9,515 bases of DNA from an uncultured Muribaculaceae bacterium. Lineage in GTDB: Bacteria; Bacteroidota; Bacteroidia; Bacteroidales; Muribaculaceae. A program made the position numbers and the translations under genes. Positions 1 to 8,402 of this stretch are shown here, piece by piece; the stretch's first letter is position 1, and each line of letters starts with the position of its first letter. The stretch lies in NCBI GenBank assembly GCA_904502025.1, contig CAJGDJ010000057.1, forward strand, positions 1 to 9,515, read 5' to 3'. Under the pieces are notes generated by a model. That model saw only the letters and a program-made list of their open reading frames with translations. It ran no database searches and was not told the origin of the DNA.

Positions 1-1355
1 ACTGCTGTCCACGAAAGTGTTGAACTATTTAATGCAAGGTTAGAAACTTTGCCGGGATTTACCAACAACTGTTGTTCATTAGTTCTGACTATTTTGGGAG
101 TAATTGCTTGATATTGATATACGTTTTGTTTAAGATATTCTCCAAAACCAGATGTGTTAGGCCCATTTAAATATCCTGCAGAGTAGAAAACTTGTCCAGG
201 ATTAAAATCAACTGATGTTGCGCGAACTTGGGCTATTTGATTTAAGCGCTCTTCATAATTGCTGGCAGAATTGGTCCATTCTTCTACGCTGCTAGCAATA
301 TCAATGCTTATGTAGCATTGGACACCATAGTCATTGCCCAAATTATTCCACCATTCACATAGAGGGTTGAAAGGTGCCGACTCGTGATATGATGGCCAAT
401 ATAATTGGGGTGAGATGTAGTCGATGTATCCATCAATAATCCAAGCGCAAGGATCGGCAAAAATACCATTATATTGATACCCATTTGATGCAATTTTTGC
501 GGGCTCAATGCCATGAGCTCTAGCACCTTCATTGGCAACACCAGCAGGTGCGATACCAAATTTTACATATGGCTTTTCGCGTTGTATCATGTCGAAAGCC
601 ATTTTTACAGTTGTGTTTACATTGTTGCGACGCCAATCGCCAATTGACATTGTACCACCTGCGTTTTTGTAGCTTTGGTAGTTGGAATAATCTTGAGCGT
701 CTGATGTTGAAGGAATTCCGTTGGGGTAGAAATAATCGTCCCAAACCATCCCATCAATATCATAATTTAAGAGAATTTCTTTACAGATACTCTCAACTAT
801 ATAATTACGAGCGTCTTCTATAGCCGGATTTAAAACCGATGTGCTTCCGTGAGTTATAATCCAACCATTGTTGCGTAATGTCATGTCGTTAGTTGTGGAA
901 GGTAGCGTTGTACTTGTTGAAAAACGGAAAGGGTTTACCCAAGCATGGCATTCCATCCCTAATTCGTGGCACACTTCGATACAATAAGCAAGAGGGTCCC
1001 AATCATTTGAAGGGGCTTTGCCTCGAGTATTTGTTAATGCTGATGACCAAGGTTCATAGCTTGATTTATACATTGCATCGCACATTCCTCTCACTTGAAA
1101 GTTTACAGCATTAAAGCCAGTTGCTTTCAAGTTTTGAATCATATTTCGGAGATAAGTCTTTTGGTTTGTAGATCGAGCGGACGATGTGTCATAATATGCT
1201 TTGCCATCAGTGCCTTTGGGCCAGTCAAGATTCCACACAGTCGCAATCCAACCTGCGCGCATTTCGCGTTTGGGGTAGGTGTCGGCTAATGAATTTTGAT
1301 GAATGGAAAGAAGTATAGTTATTGCAAGGATTAGTCGTATAGCAAATTTTTGCAT
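1..1355 (-). CDS. GHL10 (DUF187) family secreted glycoside hydrolase, C-terminus cut by window edge
   Basis: About 451 codons are visible from ATG 1355; the 3' end lies beyond base 1. Residues 1-24 form a signal peptide (hydrophobic LILAITILL core, likely cut after SLA24). The GHL10 catalytic TIM barrel follows: EMRAGWIATVWNLDWP (31-46), HAWVNPFR (137-144), DGMVWDDYFYP (201-211, with the acidic pair expected near the active site), WRRNNVN (241-247) and ISPQLYW (314-320). From about residue 435, PGKVSNLALNSSTLSWTAV starts a FnIII-like domain, so the missing part is probably the rest of that domain. In E. coli the family member DigH (YddW) cleaves denuded peptidoglycan glycan strands; other Bacteroidales members may act on other glycans, so the substrate here is unknown. 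It has its own promoter (1449-1479) and no Shine-Dalgarno, as usual in Bacteroidetes. Family call is secure, substrate is not. Confidence 0.93.
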   Translation of the reverse strand, partial: MQKFAIRLILAITILLSIHQNSLADTYPKREMRAGWIATVWNLDWPKGTDGKAYYDTSSARSTNQKTYLRNMIQNLKATGFNAVNFQVRGMCDAMYKSSYEPWSSALTNTRGKAPSNDWDPLAYCIEVCHELGMECHAWVNPFRFSTSTTLPSTTNDMTLRNNGWIITHGSTSVLNPAIEDARNYIVESICKEILLNYDIDGMVWDDYFYPNGIPSTSDAQDYSNYQSYKNAGGTMSIGDWRRNNVNTTVKMAFDMIQREKPYVKFGIAPAGVANEGARAHGIEPAKIASNGYQYNGIFADPCAWIIDGYIDYISPQLYWPSYHESAPFNPLCEWWNNLGNDYGVQCYISIDIASSVEEWTNSASNYEERLNQIAQVRATSVDFNPGQVFYSAGYLNGPNTSGFGEYLKQNVYQYQAITPKIVRTNEQQLLVNPGKVSNLALNSSTLSWTA

Positions 1356-1414
1356 GGTATATCTTTTTATTTGTAATTAAATTTGATTGTTAGTATTTAT
1401 ATGCAAAATATATG

Positions 1415-1428
1415 TAATTGCACAATTA
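1415..1428. repeat. Palindrome TAATTG-CA-CAATTA in the GHL10 leader
   Basis: A perfect 6-bp inverted repeat with a 2-bp spacer lies about 20 bp downstream of the -7 element, within the predicted 5' UTR. The position suits an operator, but the sequence is AT-rich and such palindromes arise easily by chance. No regulator is encoded next to it. Confidence 0.35.
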
Positions 1429-1448
1429 TGCAATATATATTTATCTTG

Positions 1449-1479
1449 CAAAAATAAGAAAATTTATGAAATTTGCAAA
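1449..1479 (-). promoter_or_regulatory. Bacteroidetes-type (sigma-ABfr) promoter for the GHL10 gene
   Basis: Read on the minus strand, TTTG (1479-1476) is followed after exactly 19 bp by TATTTTTG (1456-1449), which matches the Bacteroidetes -33 TTTG and -7 TAnnTTTG elements at their usual spacing. Transcription would start near 1443, giving a leader of about 88 nt. It sits downstream of the macroglobulin terminator, so the GHL10 gene is probably a separate transcription unit. Confidence 0.65.
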
Positions 1480-1651
1480 AAGAATAAAATAGTGTTATAA
1501 ATCTTTAACGTCAAAAAACTCAAAAGTACCGATGAAATGCCATTTTTATTGGAATTTTAATATATTATTTTTTAGTGTGGAGGTGATGTTTATTGGGAAA
1601 ATATAGGATTGTAGATTGTTTTGTAAACAGGATATGGTATGTATTTATATG

Positions 1652-1693
1652 CGTAAAATATGAGGGGAATATGCAATATCGCATATTCCCCTC
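1652..1693 (-). terminator. Intrinsic terminator after the macroglobulin gene
   Basis: A perfect 13-bp stem (GAGGGGAATATGC at 1662-1674 with its complement at 1681-1693) closes a 6-nt loop 14 nt after the macroglobulin TAA. On the minus strand it is followed by ATATTTTACGC, a short T-run, so termination is probably real but may be leaky. There is no T-run on the other side, so it serves the minus strand. Confidence 0.7.
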
Positions 1694-1707
1694 TACGTGA
1701 TATATTC

Positions 1708-4700
1708 TTATTGAGCCGAGATGTTGAGCAAATTTCCTGCCGAGTGTGCTGTGATTTGTGGGGCATATTGGCTCTGAATAGTTGCTATACCCGATGCAAA
1801 TTTACCCTCGTTGTTGACATACATATCGTAGGTGAGCAGATAGGTGCCTTTAGGAAGATTATTCACGAAAATGTTAGTGGCATCATCGCGATTTTCACGA
1901 TAGAAACATATCCCTTCGGCAAAGATGGGGCGAGGCAGTTGTTCGGTAGGTTCAAAACATGCTGCTCGTTCGTCGGTGATTGTCACATATTCAATGTCGC
2001 GTTTCACTTTAATGGTGAGTTGAACTTTTACAATGTCCCCTACGTTATAGTCGGCTGTTTCTACCCATGAGTTGCCCTGTTTTTTTAATAGAGTTTTCTC
2101 GATTGAGATATCGTTTCCGGCAACTGATTCAATGCTGTTCATGTCGGCGTTGTATTGACGATATATAGCTCCCCAAGCAGGTTGACTGCCATGTTTGGCT
2201 ATGGCAAGTTTTTTGCCTGATGGAGCGAGCTTTGAAATGTCGGTTTTTATATGCCCTGTGATGTTGTCAAAACGGCTAGGCGTGATATTCTCGTTATTGA
2301 GCATTATTTCACAGCCCAATGACTGTTGAATCCATTGAGTGCCAGTGTTGAGCAAGGTATATATCACATAACTTGTAGCCGAAGAACTGCCCCAATCATT
2401 GGCTTCTTTGTTGATTATGAGCCATTGACGCATTTTGTCGATGTCGCGATTGTTGGGAGTGATTTGATGATATGCATCAAGTATGTTGGCGTGCGAAAGA
2501 ATTTTATCAATGGCCCAATCTGAACTATTTTCAATCGTTGGCCACCACATTCCACGAGCTGGAGTTGATTGGGCGAATTCGTTGAGCGAATTTAGAATGC
2601 TACGAGCCGAAGAGTTGTAGCCATTGTTGTTTAGGATAATGGCTGAGGTGGCTTTTTTTACGAGAGAATATTGTTTCCAATTGCTGATAATTTGTTGAAT
2701 TGTGGCATTCGTAACGTTTTTTGCTACGGTTGATTGTTTTTGTTCGGGGAACATGTCGCGAATCAAAACGTATCGACTATAATCTCCTTTGGGATATTTT
2801 TTATATAGTTGAGCATATTCGGCATCGATGTATTTCAAAGCATTCTTAATCATTGAGTTGAGTTTTTGGTCATTGGGTAAAAAACCTAATTGTTTCAAAT
2901 GACCTAAATTTTCAAGTATTGATAGAGTTGCCCACGATGAAGCTTCATTGCATTCAGCAATCCAAGCCCAACCGCCACCGTTGCGTTGAAGTGTGGCGAG
3001 GAGATGAATGTTTTTGTTAATATTAGCTTTAATCTCTTTCTTGTTGAATAGGAGCGATAGGCGAGCCATGCGTTCAGTGTCGTTTTCGGCATTTTGTACC
3101 CAAGGTGTGGCACACAATAGCATGTTTTTGAGGTCTTCGTTGCGACTTAACATCGACACGAGTGTAGAATCGTTTTTATCGGAGTGTTGCCATTCATATA
3201 GAGCAGTGGCAATTTGTGGATTTTGTCGAATAATGCCGTCGGCAATTGCTGTTGAATAAATAGCCATTGCAGCCGAGATTGATGTGCGAGATTGATTTTG
3301 ATTAAGTCCGGGTAGAGCTGTTACTGCATACCATGTGGGATTTTCGCAAAACTCAAGCGTAACCTTGGCATCAGATGTCATTGATGGGAGCTGTTTGATG
3401 TAACTATGCTCATTAGCATCGATATAGAATGTGGTTGATTCAATAATGGGAGACGATGCAGGAAGAATTGGGATTAGCGATTGTTCTCCGTCGCCAAAGT
3501 TGTCGCAGAAAGCTTTAATGCGATAACCTATCATTGTGGCATCGGTTGGAGCAGATAGATTAATCGATGCTATGGCAGTTTGTGATGCATCGAGAATATC
3601 GGTTTGGCGATATGAATTAATCGTTTTAGCATTAGTGGGGTCAAAAAGTTCAATAATGGTGGTAATTGCCATAGTGCTATCACTATTATTCATTACTGAT
3701 GCTTTTATCGTGGTATTATCCCCATTGCGTAAGAATCGAGGCATATTGGGTTGCACCATTATAGGTTTGTTGGCAAGCACATCGCGAGTAAATGAAGCCA
3801 CTTTCATGTCGTGATTAAATGCAATGGCATTGAAAAGCCATGTGGTGTTAGCATTGGGGACAGTGAATGAAAATGTTAAATTGCCGATAGTGTCGGTTGT
3901 GAGCATGGGACGGAAAAATGCCAATGGCGATTCATTTTCGCGTAAAGCGATGTTTGGCAAATCAGCATTGTCGGTAGTATTGCCTAAAGCCTGTGTTGGT
4001 TTTGTTTCATAAGCGTCGCTGTTGTAAATATCGACACTTTCTTCAACGTTAACTTCAACTCCTGCAGTTTTTTTTGCTAAACTTTGCATTGAAATGTTTG
4101 AAGAATTGGCACGTATCATTGAGCCATAGATATAATGATTTCCACCAATTAATAGATTACCGTAGGTGTCAAATAGAGGTTTATTAATTTCTTCGCATTG
4201 ATGATTGTTTAATAATTTGCTATATTCGTTGGAACTATTGTTAAAAAAGTGGGGCATATTAAAGTCGGCATATCTTGATGGTATGTAGAATCGCAAATTG
4301 AAATCATTAGATTTGATTTTTTGAATTGCCATAGAATACATGTCAAAGATAATAGCCGATTCTTTTCCAATGCCATTAGCGTCAGAAACATTAAAAGTCC
4401 ATTGCTCTTCACTGCCGGGTGTAATTTTGTCGCGGAATGATTGTGCGGTTATTTTAATAGAATTATTGGTGTTTGCACGATTTACGTAGGCTTTAACCGA
4501 ATAACTATTGTAATTATTTATGGCGATTAATTTAATGGTGGCTTCATTAAGGTTTTTAGGAAGCAGTATTCGAGATTTATGTATTCCGGCTTTGACTTTA
4601 ATCCATCGTTGATCATATATCTTTTCGTTGTCGTATAACAGGTATAATATTTCTCCCTCATTGAAAGTGGAGCCATAATAAAATTCAACTGAGTTGTCTT

Positions 4701-7353
4701 TTGTTATGGTATATTTATTGTGCTGTATCCACAGACCGTTGCTAATAGGAGGCATTGCATCGGAAGTGCGATATAATCGAATATCTTCCGAAATGGTATC
4801 TGTGGCAGTGGGGGCTATGGAGAATAATTTTAGTTTATATTCCCCACTTGCAACATTGCTCCAATCAACAATTGGGTTTGATGATGAAAATGAACCATTT
4901 TTGATTATATCGTCAGAGTCATTAACGATTGAATAATATATCATACCATCAATGGTATTCCCTGAAATAGAATGTAAAGTTACGTTTAATTTTGTGTTAC
5001 GTGAAATTTCAATCGGTTCAGCACCAAGCGTGAATGGAGAAATATAGAATGAATTTCCGGTGGTGAAAATCTTATGTGTATTTTGAGATTCTCCTATTGA
5101 TGATATTGCTGTAATTTCGGCATTGTATAAAGTTTTTTTCCAATAGTTTAAGTCGGGTATTGAAATCTCAAATGAGAATTTGCCATTGTTGTCTGTAGTG
5201 GTGGAATCGCTGAGAATTGATGTGAAAGGAACAGTATTATAGAATTGGTATTCTCGAGCCAAAAGATTTAATTTGATAGTGGCATCGTTTAATGCAAAAC
5301 CTGAGAACGAACGAGCTTCGCCGTCAATGATATAGCTGCCATTTTCTTGTTTTGAGATGTCGATGATTTTTATGTCGAAAGTAGGTAGTTTATAATCGCT
5401 TACCATAAACGATGAGTAGGCTACATTTCGGTTGAAATTACCTATTATGTTTATTGAATAATTACCGGTCAAACGGTCGGTTGGAATGACAAATTTTCCC
5501 TCGATGCGACCAAAATTATCGGTTGTAACAATTGCGGTGTCAATTTGCATATAGTTTGCATCACGAAAAGAAATTGTATATGATTTGTTTGACGCAAGTT
5601 TAGAAATATCATTTTTATAGCTATATACAACCGCACTCCATGCTACGGTGTCGCCTGGGTGATATAAAGGAAGCGAGGTGAAGCAATTTGCTCTGTCGAT
5701 CCAAGTTGTATCTGTTTGTGTTCGTTGTATGTAAAAATAGTTTTGTGGAGAGTATTTATCGTTTCCTTTGACTATTGAGTAGTAATATTGACCGTAGTTT
5801 TTATTTTCTAATTTTATTTTGCCGTCGTGAGTGGATTTTACGGTAAACGAGGTGTCGTTCTTTGCAGTTTGGTTGGTATTGCTAAATATTTTGATATTGG
5901 CGTTGTTGATTACTTTTCCCGATTTTGCATTTAATACCCAAATTCTATAATCATCGTCGAATTGATTGGTTGAAATGCTTGTAAACTCTGAACAATATAG
6001 AATGTCGAGGTTATTGAGATTTTTTTTAATGTCATCGTTATAAGCAATAACTGTATAATACCCCGGTTGTGATATAGTGATTTTTAATGTGTCGTTTATC
6101 GAAAATGGGATGTTGTTTTTATAAGTGAGGTCAAATGATTTATATACTTGAGGATTGGCTCCTTTTTTTAATGAATATCTGCTTGATTTGATGTCTTCAG
6201 GCAGACGTAATATTTCAACTCTTAAAGATTTGCAATTGTCGTTAGATAAAATGATTGACAAAGTGTCGTTTGGAACTATTTGATGATTGAAATTAAGTGA
6301 GATTCTTTGACGCTCAATTTCATTAAGAATGTTGTTTATTTCGCAATTGCCACTAAATGCAGGAAATTGGTCTAATCGTTTGTTTAGCAGTGTGTGAAAA
6401 GCAACAATATTAGAAATGTTTAATTGTTGATATAAATTTTTGTCCCATAGATGAATTAATACCAATGACGCATATTCAGAGTGTTTATATGTATTGTAAA
6501 GATATTGTAGAGCCCTGTGCTTTTGCACCAGGTCTGAATCTTCATTGCTCTCACGTGGCACAATCGGGTAGTCGTTATAGCTGCGTGAAATTCTTTCAAT
6601 ATCCCAATGAATAAGAGGTGCGATGTCGTTTTGGTGAAAAGTGAGAATTTCTTTGTATAATAAAAATATACGATTATAATAGGGGTTGTTGCTATTTATT
6701 GGCGATGTTATGAACAAGTTGAGTGGAAGAATCTCATTGTAATAGATGTTGTTGCCCCAAAATGTGGCGATATTGCTAATTAATCGACTTGTGACGAAGT
6801 CATAAAGAGTAGGGTAATATGTATATGTCAGGTTGTTGTGTGTTATGATGTCGCTGTAATTGTTTAATTTAGATTTTTTGAGAGCGTCAGAATCTTTTAG
6901 TGCTTCATCGCATAGTGAGAACACTTTTTGTTCAAAATCTTTACGGCTCCATTGGGAGATGTCGAGTGAAGTGGTGGTACTTACATTTGTTCGTTGGTTG
7001 TAGCGATAGCTGTTTTGTGTATATATATCGGTATATAACTCAATGAGTAGGGTGTTGAGCAGTGCTTTTGTGCAAGGGTTATTTTCAGAGTCGGTAACTT
7101 TTTCAATTTTATTGATGACCGGTTGTAGACTGTCGGTGTCGATGAGTGATTGAGCTATAAGATAATCTATGAGCGACCTCACAACAGCATTGCCGTTGCC
7201 ATCTTTCAATGCCTTATTGAGGTTTGTATTAGCATGCTCAATAACTTGTTGGGGATATGCAAAATCGGGTTTTGAACTATCTTTGGCTGATGTGTTTATA
7301 CTCCAAAAGATAGAATAAATTAAAACCAATGATATTTTTATGAGGGTTCTCAT
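1708..7353 (-). CDS. Alpha-2-macroglobulin family protein without the CxEQ thioester, secreted
   Basis: The protein has 1881 aa from ATG 7353. The frame runs nine codons further to a TTG (7380), but the ATG directly precedes a clear signal peptide (MRTLIKISLVLIYSIF, likely cut after NTSA24), so I use the ATG. No lipobox cysteine follows, unlike lipoprotein YfhM of E. coli. After a Bacteroidales-type N-terminal region, MG-like strands appear from about 469 (RIWVLNAKSGKV), with the MG2 signature YHPGDTVAWSAVV near 560. The A2M domain is near 1140-1212 (ENESPLAFFRPML, then MVQPNMPRFLRNGD), the helical thioester-like domain near 1320-1680, and a C-terminal bait-binding-like domain near 1770-1870 (VGDIVKVQLTI, DERAACFEP, KGTYLLTYDMYV). 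At the thioester site the sequence is ALPGLNQNQSRTS (1346-1358), so Cys and Glu are missing and the loop is shortened. Family members trap or inhibit proteases, or act as periplasmic colonisation or defence factors. No pbpC neighbour is present in the window. Transcription may depend on readthrough of the terminator just upstream. Confidence 0.95.
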   Translation of the reverse strand: MRTLIKISLVLIYSIFWSINTSAKDSSKPDFAYPQQVIEHANTNLNKALKDGNGNAVVRSLIDYLIAQSLIDTDSLQPVINKIEKVTDSENNPCTKALLNTLLIELYTDIYTQNSYRYNQRTNVSTTTSLDISQWSRKDFEQKVFSLCDEALKDSDALKKSKLNNYSDIITHNNLTYTYYPTLYDFVTSRLISNIATFWGNNIYYNEILPLNLFITSPINSNNPYYNRIFLLYKEILTFHQNDIAPLIHWDIERISRSYNDYPIVPRESNEDSDLVQKHRALQYLYNTYKHSEYASLVLIHLWDKNLYQQLNISNIVAFHTLLNKRLDQFPAFSGNCEINNILNEIERQRISLNFNHQIVPNDTLSIILSNDNCKSLRVEILRLPEDIKSSRYSLKKGANPQVYKSFDLTYKNNIPFSINDTLKITISQPGYYTVIAYNDDIKKNLNNLDILYCSEFTSISTNQFDDDYRIWVLNAKSGKVINNANIKIFSNTNQTAKNDTSFTVKSTHDGKIKLENKNYGQYYYSIVKGNDKYSPQNYFYIQRTQTDTTWIDRANCFTSLPLYHPGDTVAWSAVVYSYKNDISKLASNKSYTISFRDANYMQIDTAIVTTDNFGRIEGKFVIPTDRLTGNYSINIIGNFNRNVAYSSFMVSDYKLPTFDIKIIDISKQENGSYIIDGEARSFSGFALNDATIKLNLLAREYQFYNTVPFTSILSDSTTTDNNGKFSFEISIPDLNYWKKTLYNAEITAISSIGESQNTHKIFTTGNSFYISPFTLGAEPIEISRNTKLNVTLHSISGNTIDGMIYYSIVNDSDDIIKNGSFSSSNPIVDWSNVASGEYKLKLFSIAPTATDTISEDIRLYRTSDAMPPISNGLWIQHNKYTITKDNSVEFYYGSTFNEGEILYLLYDNEKIYDQRWIKVKAGIHKSRILLPKNLNEATIKLIAINNYNSYSVKAYVNRANTNNSIKITAQSFRDKITPGSEEQWTFNVSDANGIGKESAIIFDMYSMAIQKIKSNDFNLRFYIPSRYADFNMPHFFNNSSNEYSKLLNNHQCEEINKPLFDTYGNLLIGGNHYIYGSMIRANSSNISMQSLAKKTAGVEVNVEESVDIYNSDAYETKPTQALGNTTDNADLPNIALRENESPLAFFRPMLTTDTIGNLTFSFTVPNANTTWLFNAIAFNHDMKVASFTRDVLANKPIMVQPNMPRFLRNGDNTTIKASVMNNSDSTMAITTIIELFDPTNAKTINSYRQTDILDASQTAIASINLSAPTDATMIGYRIKAFCDNFGDGEQSLIPILPASSPIIESTTFYIDANEHSYIKQLPSMTSDAKVTLEFCENPTWYAVTALPGLNQNQSRTSISAAMAIYSTAIADGIIRQNPQIATALYEWQHSDKNDSTLVSMLSRNEDLKNMLLCATPWVQNAENDTERMARLSLLFNKKEIKANINKNIHLLATLQRNGGGWAWIAECNEASSWATLSILENLGHLKQLGFLPNDQKLNSMIKNALKYIDAEYAQLYKKYPKGDYSRYVLIRDMFPEQKQSTVAKNVTNATIQQIISNWKQYSLVKKATSAIILNNNGYNSSARSILNSLNEFAQSTPARGMWWPTIENSSDWAIDKILSHANILDAYHQITPNNRDIDKMRQWLIINKEANDWGSSSATSYVIYTLLNTGTQWIQQSLGCEIMLNNENITPSRFDNITGHIKTDISKLAPSGKKLAIAKHGSQPAWGAIYRQYNADMNSIESVAGNDISIEKTLLKKQGNSWVETADYNVGDIVKVQLTIKVKRDIEYVTITDERAACFEPTEQLPRPIFAEGICFYRENRDDATNIFVNNLPKGTYLLTYDMYVNNEGKFASGIATIQSQYAPQITAHSAGNLLNISAQ

Positions 7354-7371
7354 GATAATCGAAGTTGAGTT

Positions 7372-7418
7372 AAAAAACAAAAACCTTAAGGAATAACATA
7401 GGGGAGTCCTTAAGGTTT
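7372..7418 (-). terminator. Strong intrinsic terminator between Spy-like and macroglobulin genes (possible attenuator)
   Basis: A perfect 12-bp stem (AAACCTTAAGGA at 7381-7392 with TCCTTAAGGTTT at 7407-7418) encloses a 14-nt loop. On the minus strand it is followed by TTTTTGTTTTTT, the classical intrinsic pattern; the opposite strand lacks a T-run after the stem. It lies 49 bp past the Spy-like stop and its T-tract ends 18 nt before the macroglobulin ATG. I found no TAnnTTTG promoter between it and that ATG. Confidence 0.88.
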
Positions 7419-7467
7419 AAGTTGAAGAAAGTATTTTTATAAATTTGGAGAGTTAGTGTAACTTTCG

Positions 7468-7929
7468 TTAATCCTTTTTGTGCTTTTTGTTGTGTGCATT
7501 CATTATTTTGCGAGTGAATTTCTTCTCTGCTCTTTTGAGCTCAAATAGTTGCTTGCTTGATAGAACAGTTTTGAATTTGTCAAAGTATTTCAACTCAATA
7601 TCAGCTTCCTTCTTCTTGAGTTCAATGATTGCTTTAGTTGCGGCATCATATTCAACATCGGTAGCTTTTTTATCGGCAACTTGTCTTTCGAGTTTTCGAG
7701 TTTCACGTTGTAACTTGAGTAGTTCATCTTCCATTGCATCATAGATGAGGAAGAATTTAGTCTCTTGAGCATCGGTGAGGTCAAGCTCATCTTCAATGAA
7801 ATCATGTTTGTGTTCACGCACTTTAGCAAACCATTCTTTGCGGTCGGCTTTTTTCTTGTTTTTCGCTACTGTGGAATTTATTGGAGCGAAAAATGCAACA
7901 ACTAATATGGTAAATAAAATTCTTTTCAT
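7468..7929 (-). CDS. Spy/CpxP-like periplasmic protein, likely envelope stress chaperone or sensor
   Basis: The protein has 153 aa. MKRILFTILVVAFFAPINSTVA is a type I signal peptide, likely cut after A22. The mature part is almost all alpha-helical and highly charged. LTDAQ (51-55) is the LTxxQ motif of the Spy/CpxP/ZraP group, and VLSSKQ (122-127) sits where a second, degenerate copy would fall. The stretch between (about 62-118, rich in Lys, Glu and Arg) suggests a coiled, cradle-like helical hairpin. The tail is basic with histidines (HNKKHKKD). In E. coli, Spy is a periplasmic refolding chaperone and CpxP a negative regulator of a stress response; which role applies here is unknown. The start is only 6 nt after the stop of the upstream membrane protein, so the two are translationally linked. 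It is the last gene before the strong terminator. Paralogue type within the family is uncertain. Confidence 0.82.
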   Translation of the reverse strand: MKRILFTILVVAFFAPINSTVAKNKKKADRKEWFAKVREHKHDFIEDELDLTDAQETKFFLIYDAMEDELLKLQRETRKLERQVADKKATDVEYDAATKAIIELKKKEADIELKYFDKFKTVLSSKQLFELKRAEKKFTRKIMNAHNKKHKKD

Positions 7930-7935
7930 GTGTTA

Positions 7936-8352
7936 TTAATTAGAATGTGATTCAAATGCTAAAGTTTCGGAGTCAAAGCCATCTTCATACATGCTTTCAA
8001 GAAGAGAATATTCATCAACGCCATCGTAGCAATATTCGTCGATGAACGACTCATCTTCAATGGCTTGTGCCAAAATTTGTTCCGATTGTGCAACCGATGC
8101 AGGGGTGCCAGGGGTATTTGAACCCATGAGGTCAACCATCTTAACCATACACCAGATGCCGGCAAACATTGCGACGAGATACACATAAGCTCTCACACGT
8201 TGCCATGCTGTTGGTGGTTTTGCAATGATTGGTTCTTGCTTTTCGGGAAGATTTTGCATCATCTTTTCGGCAAAGTCGGCAAAGTAATTTTCGGGAACAG
8301 TCATGCCCGAATTGCGATTCACCTTGTCTAATATCTTCTTATCTTCTTTCAT
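7936..8352 (-). CDS. Single-pass membrane protein, probable anti-sigma/sensor partner of the ECF sigma factor
   Basis: The protein has 138 aa from ATG 8352. The N-terminal 50 residues are charged and include VPENYF (19-24), a motif recurrent in short Bacteroidales membrane proteins encoded beside ECF sigma genes. One transmembrane segment follows (about 54-76, AYVYLVAMFAGIWCMVKMV), preceded by Arg/Lys that would keep the N-terminus in the cytoplasm. The C-terminal 60 residues would be periplasmic and are strikingly acidic (EDESFIDEYCYD, 99-110, and YEDGFDSE, 122-129). It begins 50 nt after the sigma stop and ends 6 nt before the Spy-like ATG. I see no zinc-binding HxxxCxxC motif and no RsgI or FecR domain, so the anti-sigma role rests on topology and gene order. 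It could instead be a sensor or a simple membrane anchor. Confidence 0.7.
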   Translation of the reverse strand: MKEDKKILDKVNRNSGMTVPENYFADFAEKMMQNLPEKQEPIIAKPPTAWQRVRAYVYLVAMFAGIWCMVKMVDLMGSNTPGTPASVAQSEQILAQAIEDESFIDEYCYDGVDEYSLLESMYEDGFDSETLAFESHSN

Positions 8353-8402
8353 ATAGAGGGGGAGATTATTTGTTACTTATGACTACAATGAGTGAAAAAG
8401 GT

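Larger units (their letters stand above)
1356..1707. other. AT-rich intergenic spacer between macroglobulin and GHL10 genes
   Basis: These 352 bp contain no credible ORF on either strand. They hold the macroglobulin terminator hairpin (1652-1693), the GHL10 promoter (1449-1479) and a small palindrome in the presumed GHL10 leader (1415-1428). In roughly 1500-1650 I see no further structure. Confidence 0.8.

Noticed and set aside
308..559. 83-codon minus-strand frame
   Set aside because: It overlaps the GHL10 catalytic domain in another frame, where the GHL10 reading has clear family motifs.
1660..2070. 136-codon plus-strand frame at the end of the macroglobulin gene
   Set aside because: It is wholly explained as the antisense shadow of the macroglobulin C-terminal domain and the terminator hairpin.
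7354..7380. TTG start giving nine more residues to the macroglobulin
   Set aside because: The extension would precede the signal peptide with polar residues and begins inside the terminator T-tract; the ATG at 7353 fits better.
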